DNA of 64,000 bases, taken from an uncultured Granulosicoccus sp. GTDB lineage: Bacteria > Pseudomonadota > Gammaproteobacteria > Granulosicoccales > Granulosicoccaceae. The stretch lies in the NCBI GenBank assembly GCA_947492525.1, contig CANLNQ010000035.1, positions 1 through 64,000 of the forward strand, in the 5' to 3' direction. The stretch's first letter is position 1. Every line of letters begins with the position of its first letter. Below are positions 34,184 through 43,962 of the stretch, piece by piece. The notes under the pieces are model-generated. The model was given only the letters and a program-made list of their open reading frames with translations. It did not search any database and was not told the origin of the DNA. Position numbers and translations under genes: made by a program.

Positions 34184-34296
34184 AGTCGTTAGCGCATCTA
34201 CTGATGCCTCGACCACGCGATGTCGCAAGATAGACGCGGCGATTTCTTCGGCTTTTGGCTGTGACTGTTGATTGCAAGAGACTCAGGAGTATCTCA

Positions 34297-36672
34297 ATGA
34301 ACGATTCTGCCGCTCTGTCTGGCGTAGACACTGTTGATCCAACCGTTTCGGCTTCGGATGACACAGCAACCGATCCGGTCTGCGGCATGAGCGTGACGCT
34401 CGATAGCGGAAAGCCCAGTCACTCGTGGCAGGACAACACCTATCATTTCTGTTCTACAGGCTGTCACGACAAATTCATGGCAGATCCCTGGTTCTACGTG
34501 TCAGGCAATCGCGAACGACAGCGTGAAGCAGAGGCTGCAACTGCTGTTGGTGCGGATGGTGCAGCACCGTTGTACACGTGCCCCATGGACCCTGAGATTG
34601 TGCAGGAGGGTCCAGGCACATGCCCCATCTGCGGCATGGCACTCGAGCCGATGTCAGGCGTCAGTGAAGGGCCCAACACGGAGCTCATCGACTTTACACG
34701 TCGGCTATGGATCAGTGTGGGAGTTGCTATCCCATTACTGATATTGACCATGGGGCCCATGCTGGGATTGCCGATACGCTCATGGCTCGGCGAAGAATCG
34801 TCGCTTTGGATTGAACTGATTCTCGCAACACCGGTTGTGCTTTGGGCTGCTGCACCGTTTTTTCAACGTGGCTGGGTATCAGTCAAGACCTGGAAGCTGA
34901 ACATGTGGACGCTGATCATGCTCGGCGTCGGATCCGCTTATGCGTTCAGTGTGATCGCCACGCTCTTGCCGGATCTATTACCCGAATCATTGCTCGCCAA
35001 TGGTCACCCGCCCGTGTACTTCGAAGCCGCTGTCGTTATTATCGCGCTCGTTTTCGTGGGGCAGGTTCTTGAGCTGCGCGCTCGTGAGCAGACCGGGGAT
35101 GCGATCAGGGCATTGATGGATCTGGCGCCAAAGACCGCACGGCGTGTGCTGCCCGATGGGCACGAGTATGATGCGCCGCTGGCGAACATCATGCAAGGCG
35201 ACACACTGCGTGTTCGTCCTGGTGATAGTGTGCCGGTTGATGGCGTCATCATCACAGGCACGACCTCTGTTGATGAGAGCATGATCAGTGGTGAATCGAT
35301 CCCGCTGCAGAAAGTTAGTGGTGATGAAGTGACCGGAGGGACGCTCAACGGCAACGGCAGCTTCGTGATGGAGGCTGCACGCGTCGGTGACGAGACCATG
35401 CTGGCACAGATCGTGACCATGGTTGCCGGTGCACAGCGTTCACGTGCACCCATTCAAGGGCTTGCCGACCGCGTCGCATCGGTATTCGTTCCGATTGTTG
35501 TGATAATCGCGTTATTGGCCTTCATCGCATGGAGTGTCTTCGGCCCAACACCGACATTGGCGTACGCGCTAGTCGCGGCGATCTCCGTGTTGATCATTGC
35601 ATGCCCGTGTGCACTGGGTCTGGCAACACCCATGTCAATCATGACAGCGACCGGCAGGGGGGCCAAAGCTGGGGTTTTGGTCAAGGATGCTGCAGCGCTT
35701 GAACGGTTGGCCGCTGTTGATACCTTGGTCGTCGACAAGACAGGCACGTTGACTGAAGGACAGCCAGTGTTAACCGATGTGTTCGTGGCAGATGGGTTCA
35801 ACCGGGAGACGGTATTGACTTTGGCAGCCTCTTTGGAAAACGGTTCTGAACATCCATTGGCCGATGCCATCGTCAAGGGGGCAAAAGAGGCGGGCTTGTC
35901 GCTGTTCTCTGCGGACGACTTTGAATCCCACACCGGACGCGGTGTCAGTGGCACAGTCGAAGCACGCTCAGTGCAGCTTGGGAATGCTGCGTTCATGCAG
36001 GATATCGGTATTGAAGATATTCAAGAAGACGGCGGTACGGCATTGAGCGACCAGGGCAAGACGGTTATGTATGTTGCGATCGATTCGCAATACGCAGGAA
36101 TGGTGGCAGTACAGGATCGCATCAAGCCGAATACAAAAGCAGCGATCGACGCGCTTCACAACGCCGGCTTGCGAATAATCATGGCCACTGGCGACAACGC
36201 GCGAACTGCGCAGGCGGTGGCTGATCAGTTAGGCATTGATGAGGTGCGTGCGCAGGTGATGCCATCTGACAAGCAAGGGCTCGTTGATGAGCTGCATGCC
36301 GAGGGAAAGACGGTAGCGATGGCCGGAGATGGGGTCAACGATGCCCCAGCGCTTGCAGCTGCAGACGTCGGGCTGGCTATGGGCACCGGTGCCGATGTGG
36401 CCGTTGAAAGTGCGGGTATCACGCTACTCAAAGGGGATCTGACAGGTATTGTCCGTGCGCGAGTTTTGGGTCAGAAAACCGTGCGTAACATTCGTCAGAA
36501 TCTTTTCTTCGCCTTTGCTTACAACGCGCTGGGTGTGCCTGTTGCCGCTGGTGTGCTCTATCCTGCCACCGGTTGGTTGCTTTCGCCGATGCTCGCGGCA
36601 GCGGCAATGAGCCTGTCATCGGTATCGGTGGTCAGCAATGCCCTGCGCTTGCGCCGACTGAAACTTGACTGA
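34297..36672 (+). CDS. copA: Cu(I)-exporting P1B-type ATPase with YHS and heavy-metal-binding domains
   Basis: The 791-residue pump has no classical CxxC ferredoxin domain. Instead it starts with a YHS domain (DPVCGMSVTL, HFCSTGCHDKF, about 27-73) and a short metal-binding domain YTCPMDPEIVQEGPGTCPIC (about 90-118). Eight helices follow, with CPC near 436, DKTGT near 480, SEHPLADAIV near 518 and GDGVNDAPA near 675. The helix 7-8 region (YNALGVPVAAGVLYP) is typical of Cu(I) ATPases. ATG 34297 has CAGGAG upstream. It lies behind a CueR-type promoter and expels cytoplasmic Cu(I). Confidence 0.92.
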   Translation: MNDSAALSGVDTVDPTVSASDDTATDPVCGMSVTLDSGKPSHSWQDNTYHFCSTGCHDKFMADPWFYVSGNRERQREAEAATAVGADGAAPLYTCPMDPEIVQEGPGTCPICGMALEPMSGVSEGPNTELIDFTRRLWISVGVAIPLLILTMGPMLGLPIRSWLGEESSLWIELILATPVVLWAAAPFFQRGWVSVKTWKLNMWTLIMLGVGSAYAFSVIATLLPDLLPESLLANGHPPVYFEAAVVIIALVFVGQVLELRAREQTGDAIRALMDLAPKTARRVLPDGHEYDAPLANIMQGDTLRVRPGDSVPVDGVIITGTTSVDESMISGESIPLQKVSGDEVTGGTLNGNGSFVMEAARVGDETMLAQIVTMVAGAQRSRAPIQGLADRVASVFVPIVVIIALLAFIAWSVFGPTPTLAYALVAAISVLIIACPCALGLATPMSIMTATGRGAKAGVLVKDAAALERLAAVDTLVVDKTGTLTEGQPVLTDVFVADGFNRETVLTLAASLENGSEHPLADAIVKGAKEAGLSLFSADDFESHTGRGVSGTVEARSVQLGNAAFMQDIGIEDIQEDGGTALSDQGKTVMYVAIDSQYAGMVAVQDRIKPNTKAAIDALHNAGLRIIMATGDNARTAQAVADQLGIDEVRAQVMPSDKQGLVDELHAEGKTVAMAGDGVNDAPALAAADVGLAMGTGADVAVESAGITLLKGDLTGIVRARVLGQKTVRNIRQNLFFAFAYNALGVPVAAGVLYPATGWLLSPMLAAAAMSLSSVSVVSNALRLRRLKLD

Positions 36673-36876
36673 CATGGCATCCGGACGCTCTATATACCTT
36701 TTCATCCGCAAACAAACGTTGGGGGATAGGACAAGTGAGACGCGTTCTGCTTTAATTGGACCTCTGACTGGATTTGACCGATAGCGTGCCGACAAAGGGA
36801 ACAGCACTCCGTCTGGTTTCCAACTTGCATGGCTCTTGATCAAGCTTCACGCGACCTTGGCTGAACGACTCGAATA

Positions 36877-37374
36877 ATGAACACAGATTTCTGTCATAGG
36901 CAGTGGATCAGGGCGCTTCAAGCGTTACTGGTTGTGCTATGCGCAGGATTCTTCACCTTCAGTCTGGCAGCCAATCACTCTCATGGCGATGAGTATCCCG
37001 GCTCGGTGCCGGAAGCTTCATCGATCGCTCCTGAATTGACAGTGTCCTTGACTCCCCGAAATCATCATCGGCAAATCGTTCCCAAAACATCGCAGGAGAA
37101 CGCTTCTGCCATGAAAGGCATGGATCACCTTGGACATGGGGCTCACGACGATTCTCGGTCTCCCGAGCCTTGTTCCATGCCTTGCGACGGTACACTTCCA
37201 TGCCCATCGGTATGCGCTCTGGCGTGTGCAGCCGGTGGCGTCTCCGCTATCGCAAATCCCTTCAACGTGGTCTTTCCGCAAGACTGGGAGCTCAAGCGAG
37301 TTCTCGTAAATGACGATGTTGATGCCATCGTCGAGGTGACTCTACCTCCACTGTTCCGCCCCCCTATCAGCTGA
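36877..37374 (+). CDS. His/Cys-rich exported protein, distant ALFRPP-family member (copy 3)
   Basis: This 165-residue protein has a signal or anchor segment (about 11-31, ALQALLVVLCAGFFTFSLA), His/Met-rich stretches (NHSHGDE, MKGMDHLGHGAHDD) and a cysteine block (PCSMPCDGTLPCPSVCALAC). It ends PPLFRPPIS, like the proteins at 16814 and 18190. Metal binding in the periplasm is inferred from these residues and from its place between the copper ATPase and a cytochrome cluster. Function is not established. Confidence 0.65.
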   Translation: MNTDFCHRQWIRALQALLVVLCAGFFTFSLAANHSHGDEYPGSVPEASSIAPELTVSLTPRNHHRQIVPKTSQENASAMKGMDHLGHGAHDDSRSPEPCSMPCDGTLPCPSVCALACAAGGVSAIANPFNVVFPQDWELKRVLVNDDVDAIVEVTLPPLFRPPIS

Positions 37375-37520
37375 TTTGTATTGTCCGACCCATGACCACT
37401 ATTGCGAAGTAGCGAAGGTGGAAGGTTTGTCGGCATACACTCACACGTAGCGTATGCCTGCGTGTGGTCGGCGTACTGTGCCTTACGGCCCTGTGCGCGA
37501 GCCTCAGCTGCAGGTAAATC

Positions 37521-38021
37521 ATGTTCACACACTATCGGATGCGGTCGACAATGCTCGGCCTGCTTGTCATGCTCGTTGTCAGTCAGGCAATAGCTCATAC
37601 CGGCGCCAGTGGCATTGTCAAACAGCGCATGGATGCCATGGGCGTGCTGGGCGATCATGCCAGGATTGTCGGTGATATGCTGAAACGCAAGACCGCGTTC
37701 GACAACGATGCGGTCGAGATGGCAGCTCAGGCTTTCATCGAGCATGGCGAGCAGATCCCTGCGCTTTTCCCGGATACCGCAGCGAGTCGAACTGGGTCAG
37801 AGACCGAGGCACTACCGGCGATCTGGACCGAATGGGATGACTTTGTTGCGCTTGCCACTCGTTTCACAGAGGACAGCAAAGCTCTCGCAACGATTGCCAG
37901 CGAGATCAATACTGGTGAGCAGTCTGACGAAGAGAAAAGCCGTGTGGTTCGCACCGCGTTCTTTCGGGCATCCAGGAGCTGCTCGGGATGTCATGAACGG
38001 TTCCGACTTGAGCAGGAGTAG
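37521..38021 (+). CDS. Class II cytochrome c (cytochrome c'-like)
   Basis: The 166-residue protein has a signal peptide (cleavage near IAHT) and an all-helical layout ending with RSCSGCHERFRLEQE. The single CxxCH heme site at the C-terminus identifies class II cytochromes such as c' and c556. These bind gases or carry electrons in the periplasm. The next gene, also a cytochrome c, starts 3 bp after its stop. Its copper role is unproven. Confidence 0.85.
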   Translation: MFTHYRMRSTMLGLLVMLVVSQAIAHTGASGIVKQRMDAMGVLGDHARIVGDMLKRKTAFDNDAVEMAAQAFIEHGEQIPALFPDTAASRTGSETEALPAIWTEWDDFVALATRFTEDSKALATIASEINTGEQSDEEKSRVVRTAFFRASRSCSGCHERFRLEQE

Positions 38022-38023
38022 TA

Positions 38024-38938
38024 ATGCGTGCTCTTTGGCTATTTCTGGCCATGGCGCTATGTGCCGTGGTCATTGGTGTGTCGGCAGTGGCGTATGGGCA
38101 CGCCTACAACACGCGCATGGAGCAGGCGCGATCCGCATTGTTCACCTTTTCGGATGCGGTGTACTCTGCTGGCGACCCTGAGCGTGGAGAGAGTGTGGCA
38201 CGAGCAGCGGGTTGTATTGCCTGCCATACCGATACGGAAAATGGTGGCGCCTTGCTTGCCGGCGGTGTTGAATTGGATAGTCCATTTGGCACCTTTGTCT
38301 CTCCGAACATCACCAGCGATCGCTTTTCAGGGATTGGTTCGTGGACAGTGGACATGCTTGCGCAAGCGCTGCTCAACGGTCGTCGACCTGACGGCAAGCA
38401 CTATTGGCCAGCATTCCCGTACACGGCCTATGCGGTCATGCAGAGACAGGACATAGCTGATCTTTTCGCCTGGCTCCAATCGACCGATCCCATACAGGAG
38501 GCTTCTCCCGAGCACGAATTACGAATACCTGAACTTGCCAGAGTTGGATTGGGCCTTTGGAAAACACTCTACGTGCCAGTCGATTATCAGCCTGATCGGT
38601 TTTCCGGGCGGGGAGAGTATCTCGTTGAAGGCCCTGCTCATTGTGCTGAATGCCATGCACGACGCGATCTCTTCGGCGGGGTGGCTGATCGGCAACTGTC
38701 CGGTAATAGCCGTGGACCCGAAGGAGCCAGTGTCCCGGCCATTACAGCAGTCGCTTTGCGTGATTGGACTATCAAGGATCTGGAGTTTTTTCTTGAAATC
38801 GGCATGACACCCGAAGGGGACTTTACCGGCGGACATATGGCAGCAGTGATTGAACAGGGGACGGCTCATTTGTCATCGGCTGATCGTCAGGCCATGGCTG
38901 CCTACCTGAAATCACCCGCCAATGGAGGGTTTGAATGA
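38024..38938 (+). CDS. Membrane-anchored diheme cytochrome c
   Basis: The 304-residue protein has an N-terminal anchor (about 3-24) and two CxxCH heme sites: GCIACHTDTENGG near residue 65 and HCAECHARRDLFGG near 208. Both lie in class I cytochrome folds with distal Met candidates. This resembles the cytochrome c subunits of membrane-bound alcohol or sugar dehydrogenases, but no dehydrogenase is nearby. It is sandwiched between cytochrome genes, and its stop overlaps the next start. Confidence 0.85.
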   Translation: MRALWLFLAMALCAVVIGVSAVAYGHAYNTRMEQARSALFTFSDAVYSAGDPERGESVARAAGCIACHTDTENGGALLAGGVELDSPFGTFVSPNITSDRFSGIGSWTVDMLAQALLNGRRPDGKHYWPAFPYTAYAVMQRQDIADLFAWLQSTDPIQEASPEHELRIPELARVGLGLWKTLYVPVDYQPDRFSGRGEYLVEGPAHCAECHARRDLFGGVADRQLSGNSRGPEGASVPAITAVALRDWTIKDLEFFLEIGMTPEGDFTGGHMAAVIEQGTAHLSSADRQAMAAYLKSPANGGFE

Positions 38939-39501
38939 TGGCAATGTGCCAGAGAACCATGAAAGTAAGCGTTTTCGTTCAGATACATCGTGCCGTCAAT
39001 TGGGCTGCATGTTGTAGTTTTCTGCTGGCCTCACTACCGGCATTGGCGAGTAAAGGAACCGACGGAATACTTACGCGATTGACGCCTGACAACCTGGCGA
39101 TTGTCGATCAGGGAGAGGTCATCTATCAGCAACAATGTGCCGCCTGTCATGGTGCAGAGCTTCGTGGCCAGCCAAATTGGCGACAGCGAGATACCAACGG
39201 TTTTCTCCCCGCTCCACCACACGATGAAACCGGTCATACCTGGCATCACGCAGATGATCTGCTGTTTGAGATCACCAAGTATGGCGCTGCGCGCGTGATC
39301 GATGATCCGTCCTATCAAAGCGCAATGCCAGCCTACGAAAACATTCTCAGTGACCAGCAAATCATCGCCGTGTTGTCGTTCATCAAATCTCGTTGGCCGG
39401 AACAGGAACGACAGTGGCAGGACGAGGTGAACACCTCGCAGCTTGAGAGCCTGGGCATCGGGAGCGATTCCGAATCAGCTCTCGACAGACTTTTCAAATG
39501 A
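38935..39501 (+). CDS. Monoheme class I cytochrome c
   Basis: The 188-residue protein has a signal peptide (cleavage near ALA) and a CxxCH site in YQQQCAACHGAELRGQPNW. A Met ligand candidate lies in YQSAMPAYENILSDQQ, as in class I cytochromes c. The start overlaps the upstream diheme gene (ATGATG), so the three cytochromes form one transcript. They could take electrons released by Cu(I) oxidation or support a respiratory branch. Confidence 0.85.
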   Translation: MMAMCQRTMKVSVFVQIHRAVNWAACCSFLLASLPALASKGTDGILTRLTPDNLAIVDQGEVIYQQQCAACHGAELRGQPNWRQRDTNGFLPAPPHDETGHTWHHADDLLFEITKYGAARVIDDPSYQSAMPAYENILSDQQIIAVLSFIKSRWPEQERQWQDEVNTSQLESLGIGSDSESALDRLFK

Positions 39502-39572
39502 ATCCATCAATCTACCCGTCGTAGCCTTTCGAACGCCGGCCAGACGTCATGATCTGCAAGAGATAGTCGACA

Positions 39573-40118
39573 ATGAAGAAGTCCCCATTCATACGAACCG
39601 CAACGGTATCCGCCCTGGGAATATCGGCGGTGTTGTTGAGCGCCTGTGGGAGCTCTACCTCCGTCGACGCACCGGCAACCGCGAGTGCAACGCCAACCGC
39701 AACGACGCCGTTGGAACAAACGACAGAGGCACCCATCGATCTGGCAGCGCTGACGATGACGGTTTACAAATCGCCAAGCTGCGGATGCTGCAAGGAATGG
39801 GTTGATTACATGCAGACAGAAGGATTCACGGTCACCGCCGTAGAGACGGATGATGTAGATTCGATAAAAGCCAGTCATGGTTTGACTTCACCGGAACTGA
39901 AATCCTGTCACACCGCTGTGGTCGATGGATATGTGATTGAAGGTCATGTGCCCGCCAACGACGTCAGGCAGCTACTCAGCGAGCGACCCGACATCGTCGG
40001 GCTGACGGCTCCCGGTATGCCCATGATGTCTCCGGGCATGGGCAGTCTGACCCCGAAGGATTATGATGTGCTGGCGTTCGATGAGAACGGTCGTACCCGT
40101 ATCTGGTCGGCTTACTGA
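39573..40118 (+). CDS. DUF411 (CopG-like) copper protein, putative lipoprotein
   Basis: The 181-residue protein has a lipoprotein-type signal (ISAVLLSACGSS), an Ala/Thr/Pro linker and a DUF411 domain. The domain contains KSPSCGCCKEWVDYMQ (CxCC), SCHTAVVDGYVIEGHVPAND and GMPMMSPGMG. It parallels the periplasmic protein at 20287 but is probably anchored in the outer or inner membrane by lipid. Two DUF411 copies in separate copper blocks suggest independent acquisition. Confidence 0.85.
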   Translation: MKKSPFIRTATVSALGISAVLLSACGSSTSVDAPATASATPTATTPLEQTTEAPIDLAALTMTVYKSPSCGCCKEWVDYMQTEGFTVTAVETDDVDSIKASHGLTSPELKSCHTAVVDGYVIEGHVPANDVRQLLSERPDIVGLTAPGMPMMSPGMGSLTPKDYDVLAFDENGRTRIWSAY

Positions 40119-40160
40119 TTAACACCATGCCGTTCAAATTGAACCTTGGTGCTACTTGAT

Positions 40161-40508
40161 ATGTCCCATCTTCCATCCGGATTTCTCGCACATGCTGAGC
40201 GTAGTTCGGCACCAGTCCACACATCAAAGCGGGGAAAACAGCGCGGATATTCGGGCATCAAGATGATTGTGTGCATTGGCGCTCCATTGATCGCCATTAC
40301 AACACTGTTTTCCACGGGCCCTTCCTGGATGGCTTCATCTACTGCTCTTTTCCTACTGTGCCCTATAGTGATAGGCGGCTTGATGTTCACGATGATGCGT
40401 GAAAAGCGCTCCGTCGCAAAAGAGGACACGACTGAAGATGTGATATCGAAAGGATCTCCACCATTGGCAGAAACCGTTTGTTCTTCGGCAAAGGCGATTA
40501 GCAGGTGA
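40161..40508 (+). CDS. Hypothetical small membrane protein
   Basis: From ATG 40161 the product has 115 residues: a basic N-terminus, two hydrophobic segments (about 34-52 and 59-78, the latter STALFLLCPIVIGGLMFTMM) and a polar tail with one cysteine. The helical pair and CP within the second helix loosely recall DUF2933-type proteins of metal clusters. I do not assign a family. No clear ribosome site is seen. Confidence 0.45.
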   Translation: MSHLPSGFLAHAERSSAPVHTSKRGKQRGYSGIKMIVCIGAPLIAITTLFSTGPSWMASSTALFLLCPIVIGGLMFTMMREKRSVAKEDTTEDVISKGSPPLAETVCSSAKAISR

Positions 40509-40650
40509 GACTGAGCATGCTGAACCATTGCACTCATTGTTTACATATTCGGTGCGTTCTGTCGCGTACTGGTAGCTGCTTGCATGAACGCAGTAGGTCC
40601 ATGCGTAGTGGCGGGCGTGACATATATCGATCGGCCGAGTCAAGCAACAC

Positions 40651-41055
40651 ATGACTCACACCACGATCCGTTGCCGCCTGTCAATCATGGTGGTTGTCTC
40701 ACTGCTGGCCTGTGTGCTGATGCCGGCTTCAGCTGCGATTTTCAGCGCCGCTCCAAGCGCGTGCCACTCTGTCAGTGATGATCGCACGTCGTTCGACGAG
40801 GATGACGCAAGCAAGGTATCAGCCTCATCAGATTATCACCCGGCAGCGGTTGAGCATGAATCTATGTGTGACAAGGCCACCGTGCCGTTGACGACGGATT
40901 CTGTGCAGCTGCCTATCGCTTTGTGGATGGTTCTGTCCTTATTGACTGTATTTCTGATGCATCGGTCCGCAATGCATTACCTGTGGCGTTGTGGGCCCAG
41001 ACGCTACTCACCTGCTCTTCGTTCTCACCTGGCTATCGGGCGCATTCAGGTCTGA
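40651..41055 (+). CDS. Hypothetical exported protein upstream of the Cus operon
   Basis: This 134-residue protein has a signal peptide (SIMVVVSLLACVLMPASAA), a polar middle with two or three His and Cys residues, a membrane helix (about 89-107) and a basic C-terminus ending SHLAIGRIQV. Small proteins of this shape often precede Cus/Czc operons and are thought to be regulatory or metal-binding. That is inference only. The gap to the outer-membrane factor gene is 88 bp. Confidence 0.5.
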   Translation: MTHTTIRCRLSIMVVVSLLACVLMPASAAIFSAAPSACHSVSDDRTSFDEDDASKVSASSDYHPAAVEHESMCDKATVPLTTDSVQLPIALWMVLSLLTVFLMHRSAMHYLWRCGPRRYSPALRSHLAIGRIQV

Positions 41056-41143
41056 TCGCTATCTCGTCTGTGTTTGTATTGTGCTGGACAGTATCTCGTT
41101 CCTGTTCCGGTTCCTTATTCCACTTTTGAGATGAATATTTCCT

Positions 41144-42448
41144 GTGAAAACCATGAGAGCGCGCCCCGCGCTTCTATCATCCCGTCGCATGGTATATGCG
41201 GCGATAGTTTCTGTACTGGTTCCCGTTAATTCGGCTTACGCAACTTCGCTGTCACTTGATACAGCGATCGAACTCGCCACCGAGCGTGATCTGGAGATTG
41301 CACAGAGTCGGGACCAGGAGTCGATGTTGCGCGATACCGCTCGCGTGTCGGCAGCACTTCCCCCACCATCACTGACGTTGTCCGCGATGAATTTTCCGGT
41401 AGATACCTTTTCTCTCGACCAGGAGCCAATGACTCAACTTCAGGCAAGAGTGAGTCAGATGTTCCCACCGGGTGATTCGCGTCAATGGCGAGCCGCATCA
41501 AACGAGCGCAGTGCTGAGGCAAGTGTGATCCAACGTTCGCTTCGCAGCGCGATGCTGCGCCAGCAGCTTCGCACCGCATGGGCCGATGGTCGGATGGCAC
41601 AGGCATCACTCGATACCCTGGAGATGAACCGAACCGTCTTTGAGCAAATGCTGGCAACGACGCGAGCAAGCTACAGCGCTGGGGTTCGGCAGGCACGTCA
41701 ACGAGAAGTACTCGGTGCTCAGGCGTCCCTGACGCGACTCGTTGAGCGCATTGAACGGTATTCAATGTTGCTTGACACAACACGAGAACAGTTTTCTGAG
41801 TGGTTGACGCCTGATGAGGTTGAACGACTGAACTTCAAGGCTGGTACTGATAGTCCCCCAATCCCATCTTCACAACGCTTTGATCCTGCACGGCATCCCG
41901 CCGTCGTATTGGCCGAAGCAAGACGCTATAGTGCTGAGGCCGAACAGCGATTGGCTGGCGAACTCAACAAGGGAGGCTGGGGCGTCAGCCTGAGCTACGG
42001 GTATCGCGAAGATCCGTCGAACGGTAGCGAACGAGCAGATTTCGTGTCGCTCGGAGTCACTATGGATCTTGCTTCGCTACGCAGCAATGCAAACTCTGCA
42101 CGTCGCTCAGCCGCGAGAAGCAAAGTGAATCAAGCACAGAAGGAGGCTGATCTTCAGCATGTGCGGCTGTCTCGCGATTACGCGCAGCTAATAGCAAAGC
42201 TCGACCGATTGAATTCACGCAGTTCGTTGTATCGCGAAGAACTGCTCCCACAATACCGTCAGCAAGCCGATGCTACAAGACGAGCGTTCGCCAGCGATGA
42301 GGCACGATTTATCGAATTGCAGCTGGTGCTAGTCGACCTGTTGAATGCTGAGCTGGAAGCACTAGCTGTGGATGCTGAGCTTGATAAGAGCAACGCAATG
42401 CTTGACTACCTGTTGACTACCGCGAGTATGTCTGGAGAGCTTGAATGA
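41144..42448 (+). CDS. cusC: Outer-membrane efflux factor (CusC/CzcC-like, TolC family)
   Basis: The 434-residue protein has a signal peptide (cleavage near AYA) and two long helical repeats of the outer-membrane efflux family: LDTAIELATERDLEIAQSRD in the first, and RHPAVVLAEARRYSAEAEQR opening the second. It forms the trimeric channel of a tripartite exporter. Its stop overlaps the adaptor gene by four bases. The start is GTG 41144 or ATG 41153. Confidence 0.88.
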   Translation: MKTMRARPALLSSRRMVYAAIVSVLVPVNSAYATSLSLDTAIELATERDLEIAQSRDQESMLRDTARVSAALPPPSLTLSAMNFPVDTFSLDQEPMTQLQARVSQMFPPGDSRQWRAASNERSAEASVIQRSLRSAMLRQQLRTAWADGRMAQASLDTLEMNRTVFEQMLATTRASYSAGVRQARQREVLGAQASLTRLVERIERYSMLLDTTREQFSEWLTPDEVERLNFKAGTDSPPIPSSQRFDPARHPAVVLAEARRYSAEAEQRLAGELNKGGWGVSLSYGYREDPSNGSERADFVSLGVTMDLASLRSNANSARRSAARSKVNQAQKEADLQHVRLSRDYAQLIAKLDRLNSRSSLYREELLPQYRQQADATRRAFASDEARFIELQLVLVDLLNAELEALAVDAELDKSNAMLDYLLTTASMSGELE

Positions 42449-43962
42449 ACGCGTTGCTGAAAATCATCGGTGTGACAATCCTGGTCATTATCGGCGGATT
42501 GAGTATCGGCTTTGGTATCACATGGGGTCCCGAACTCTCATCGCGGCTCATGGGGGAGTTTTCTACGCCAGCGTCTGCAGACATGCCCATTGCCCAAAGC
42601 GATAGTGCAAGCGACGAACCGTTGTACTGGGTTGCGCCAATGGATCCGAACTATCGACGTGAGGGGCCCGGAAAATCGCCCATGGGGATGGATCTGGTGC
42701 CTGTGTATGAGAACGCAGGTGCCGACTTGCCAGCAGGCACGGTTCAAATCTCACCAGAGGTGGTCAACAACCTGGGTGTTCGCACCGCTAGAGTCGAACA
42801 GGGAACGTTGTCAGATTCTATAGAGACGATTGGTTATGTGGGTTTTGACGAGCGTCAATTGGAGGAGGTTCACGCTCGCGTTGCTGGCTGGCTACGTCGT
42901 TTGCACGTGCGCGCAGACGGTGATCCCGTTGAGCAGTACGGACGTTTGTACGATATCTATTCTCCAGAATTGATCTCGGCGCAAGAGGAGTTTCTGGTCG
43001 CTATTCGTGCTGGTGATTCAGTGCTTGTCAACGCGTCGAAAGACAAACTGACAAGCCTTGGCGTCAGCAACGGAACGATTGAAAGAGTTCGTAACAGCGG
43101 CTCAGTGATTCCACAAGTTCGTGTCTACGCACCGCAAGCAGGTGTGGTTGACTCATTGTCAGTGGGACAAGGCGCCTATGTCACACCGGGACAGCGCTTG
43201 ATGCGCATCGCACCTATGGACCCGATATGGATAGAAGGTGAGGTATTTGAAAGCCAACTGGCAAAACTTCGAACCGGGGCTGCAGTAGAGATACAGGCCG
43301 ATGCGGTACCAGGACGACGCTGGAGCGGCACGGTTGATTACATCTACCCCGTTCTCGATAGCGCCACGCGTACAGCCCGCCTACGTGTTGTACTCGACAA
43401 TGCCGATGGGGCACTGCTTCCGAATATGTATACGCGTCTGACAATCGCCGCAGATTCCTCAGAGTCAACCCTATTGGTTGATCGTGATGCTGTGCTGCGC
43501 ACCGGATCAATGGAACGCGTTGTATTGGCCACTGGCGAGGGTCGGTTCAAGTCCGTAGCCGTGACGACCGGACGTCGCTCGCGTGAGCAGGTTCAGATTA
43601 TCGAAGGGCTTGAGAGCGGCGATGAGGTGGTCATTTCCGCGCAATTCCTGATCGATTCGGAATCAAGTATTTCCTCGGATTTTCGTCGCATGAGTGAGCT
43701 TGAGGCAGCACCGGAATCGGTTTGGGCAACTGGAGTTGTCGATGAGGTTTACGCCAGCGAAGGTATTGCTGCCATCACCCATGAACCTGTTCCCGAATGG
43801 GACTGGCCAGGCATGTCCATGGAGTTTTCCGTGGACCAGAGCATCGATATCGAGCAACTTTCAGACGGGCAACCGATTCGATTTCGCATGCACAAATCCA
43901 CTACGGGTGATTACCAGATCGATGCCATCGAACCGGCTGCCAATGATGGGGTGATTCAATGA
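42445..43962 (+). CDS. cusB: Periplasmic adaptor CusB with built-in CusF-like domain
   Basis: The 505-residue protein has a signal anchor and a short metal-binding motif (YWVAPMDPNYRREGPGKSPM, about 54-73). The usual barrel-sandwich, alpha-hairpin and beta-barrel regions of RND adaptors follow. The C-terminal 75 residues are an added CusF-like domain (GVVDEVYASEG, THEPVPEWDWPGMSMEF) that keeps the His, Trp and two Met ligands of CusF. This would let the adaptor itself capture periplasmic Cu(I) or Ag(I). Overlaps with both neighbours show tight coupling. Confidence 0.92.
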   Translation: MNALLKIIGVTILVIIGGLSIGFGITWGPELSSRLMGEFSTPASADMPIAQSDSASDEPLYWVAPMDPNYRREGPGKSPMGMDLVPVYENAGADLPAGTVQISPEVVNNLGVRTARVEQGTLSDSIETIGYVGFDERQLEEVHARVAGWLRRLHVRADGDPVEQYGRLYDIYSPELISAQEEFLVAIRAGDSVLVNASKDKLTSLGVSNGTIERVRNSGSVIPQVRVYAPQAGVVDSLSVGQGAYVTPGQRLMRIAPMDPIWIEGEVFESQLAKLRTGAAVEIQADAVPGRRWSGTVDYIYPVLDSATRTARLRVVLDNADGALLPNMYTRLTIAADSSESTLLVDRDAVLRTGSMERVVLATGEGRFKSVAVTTGRRSREQVQIIEGLESGDEVVISAQFLIDSESSISSDFRRMSELEAAPESVWATGVVDEVYASEGIAAITHEPVPEWDWPGMSMEFSVDQSIDIEQLSDGQPIRFRMHKSTTGDYQIDAIEPAANDGVIQ

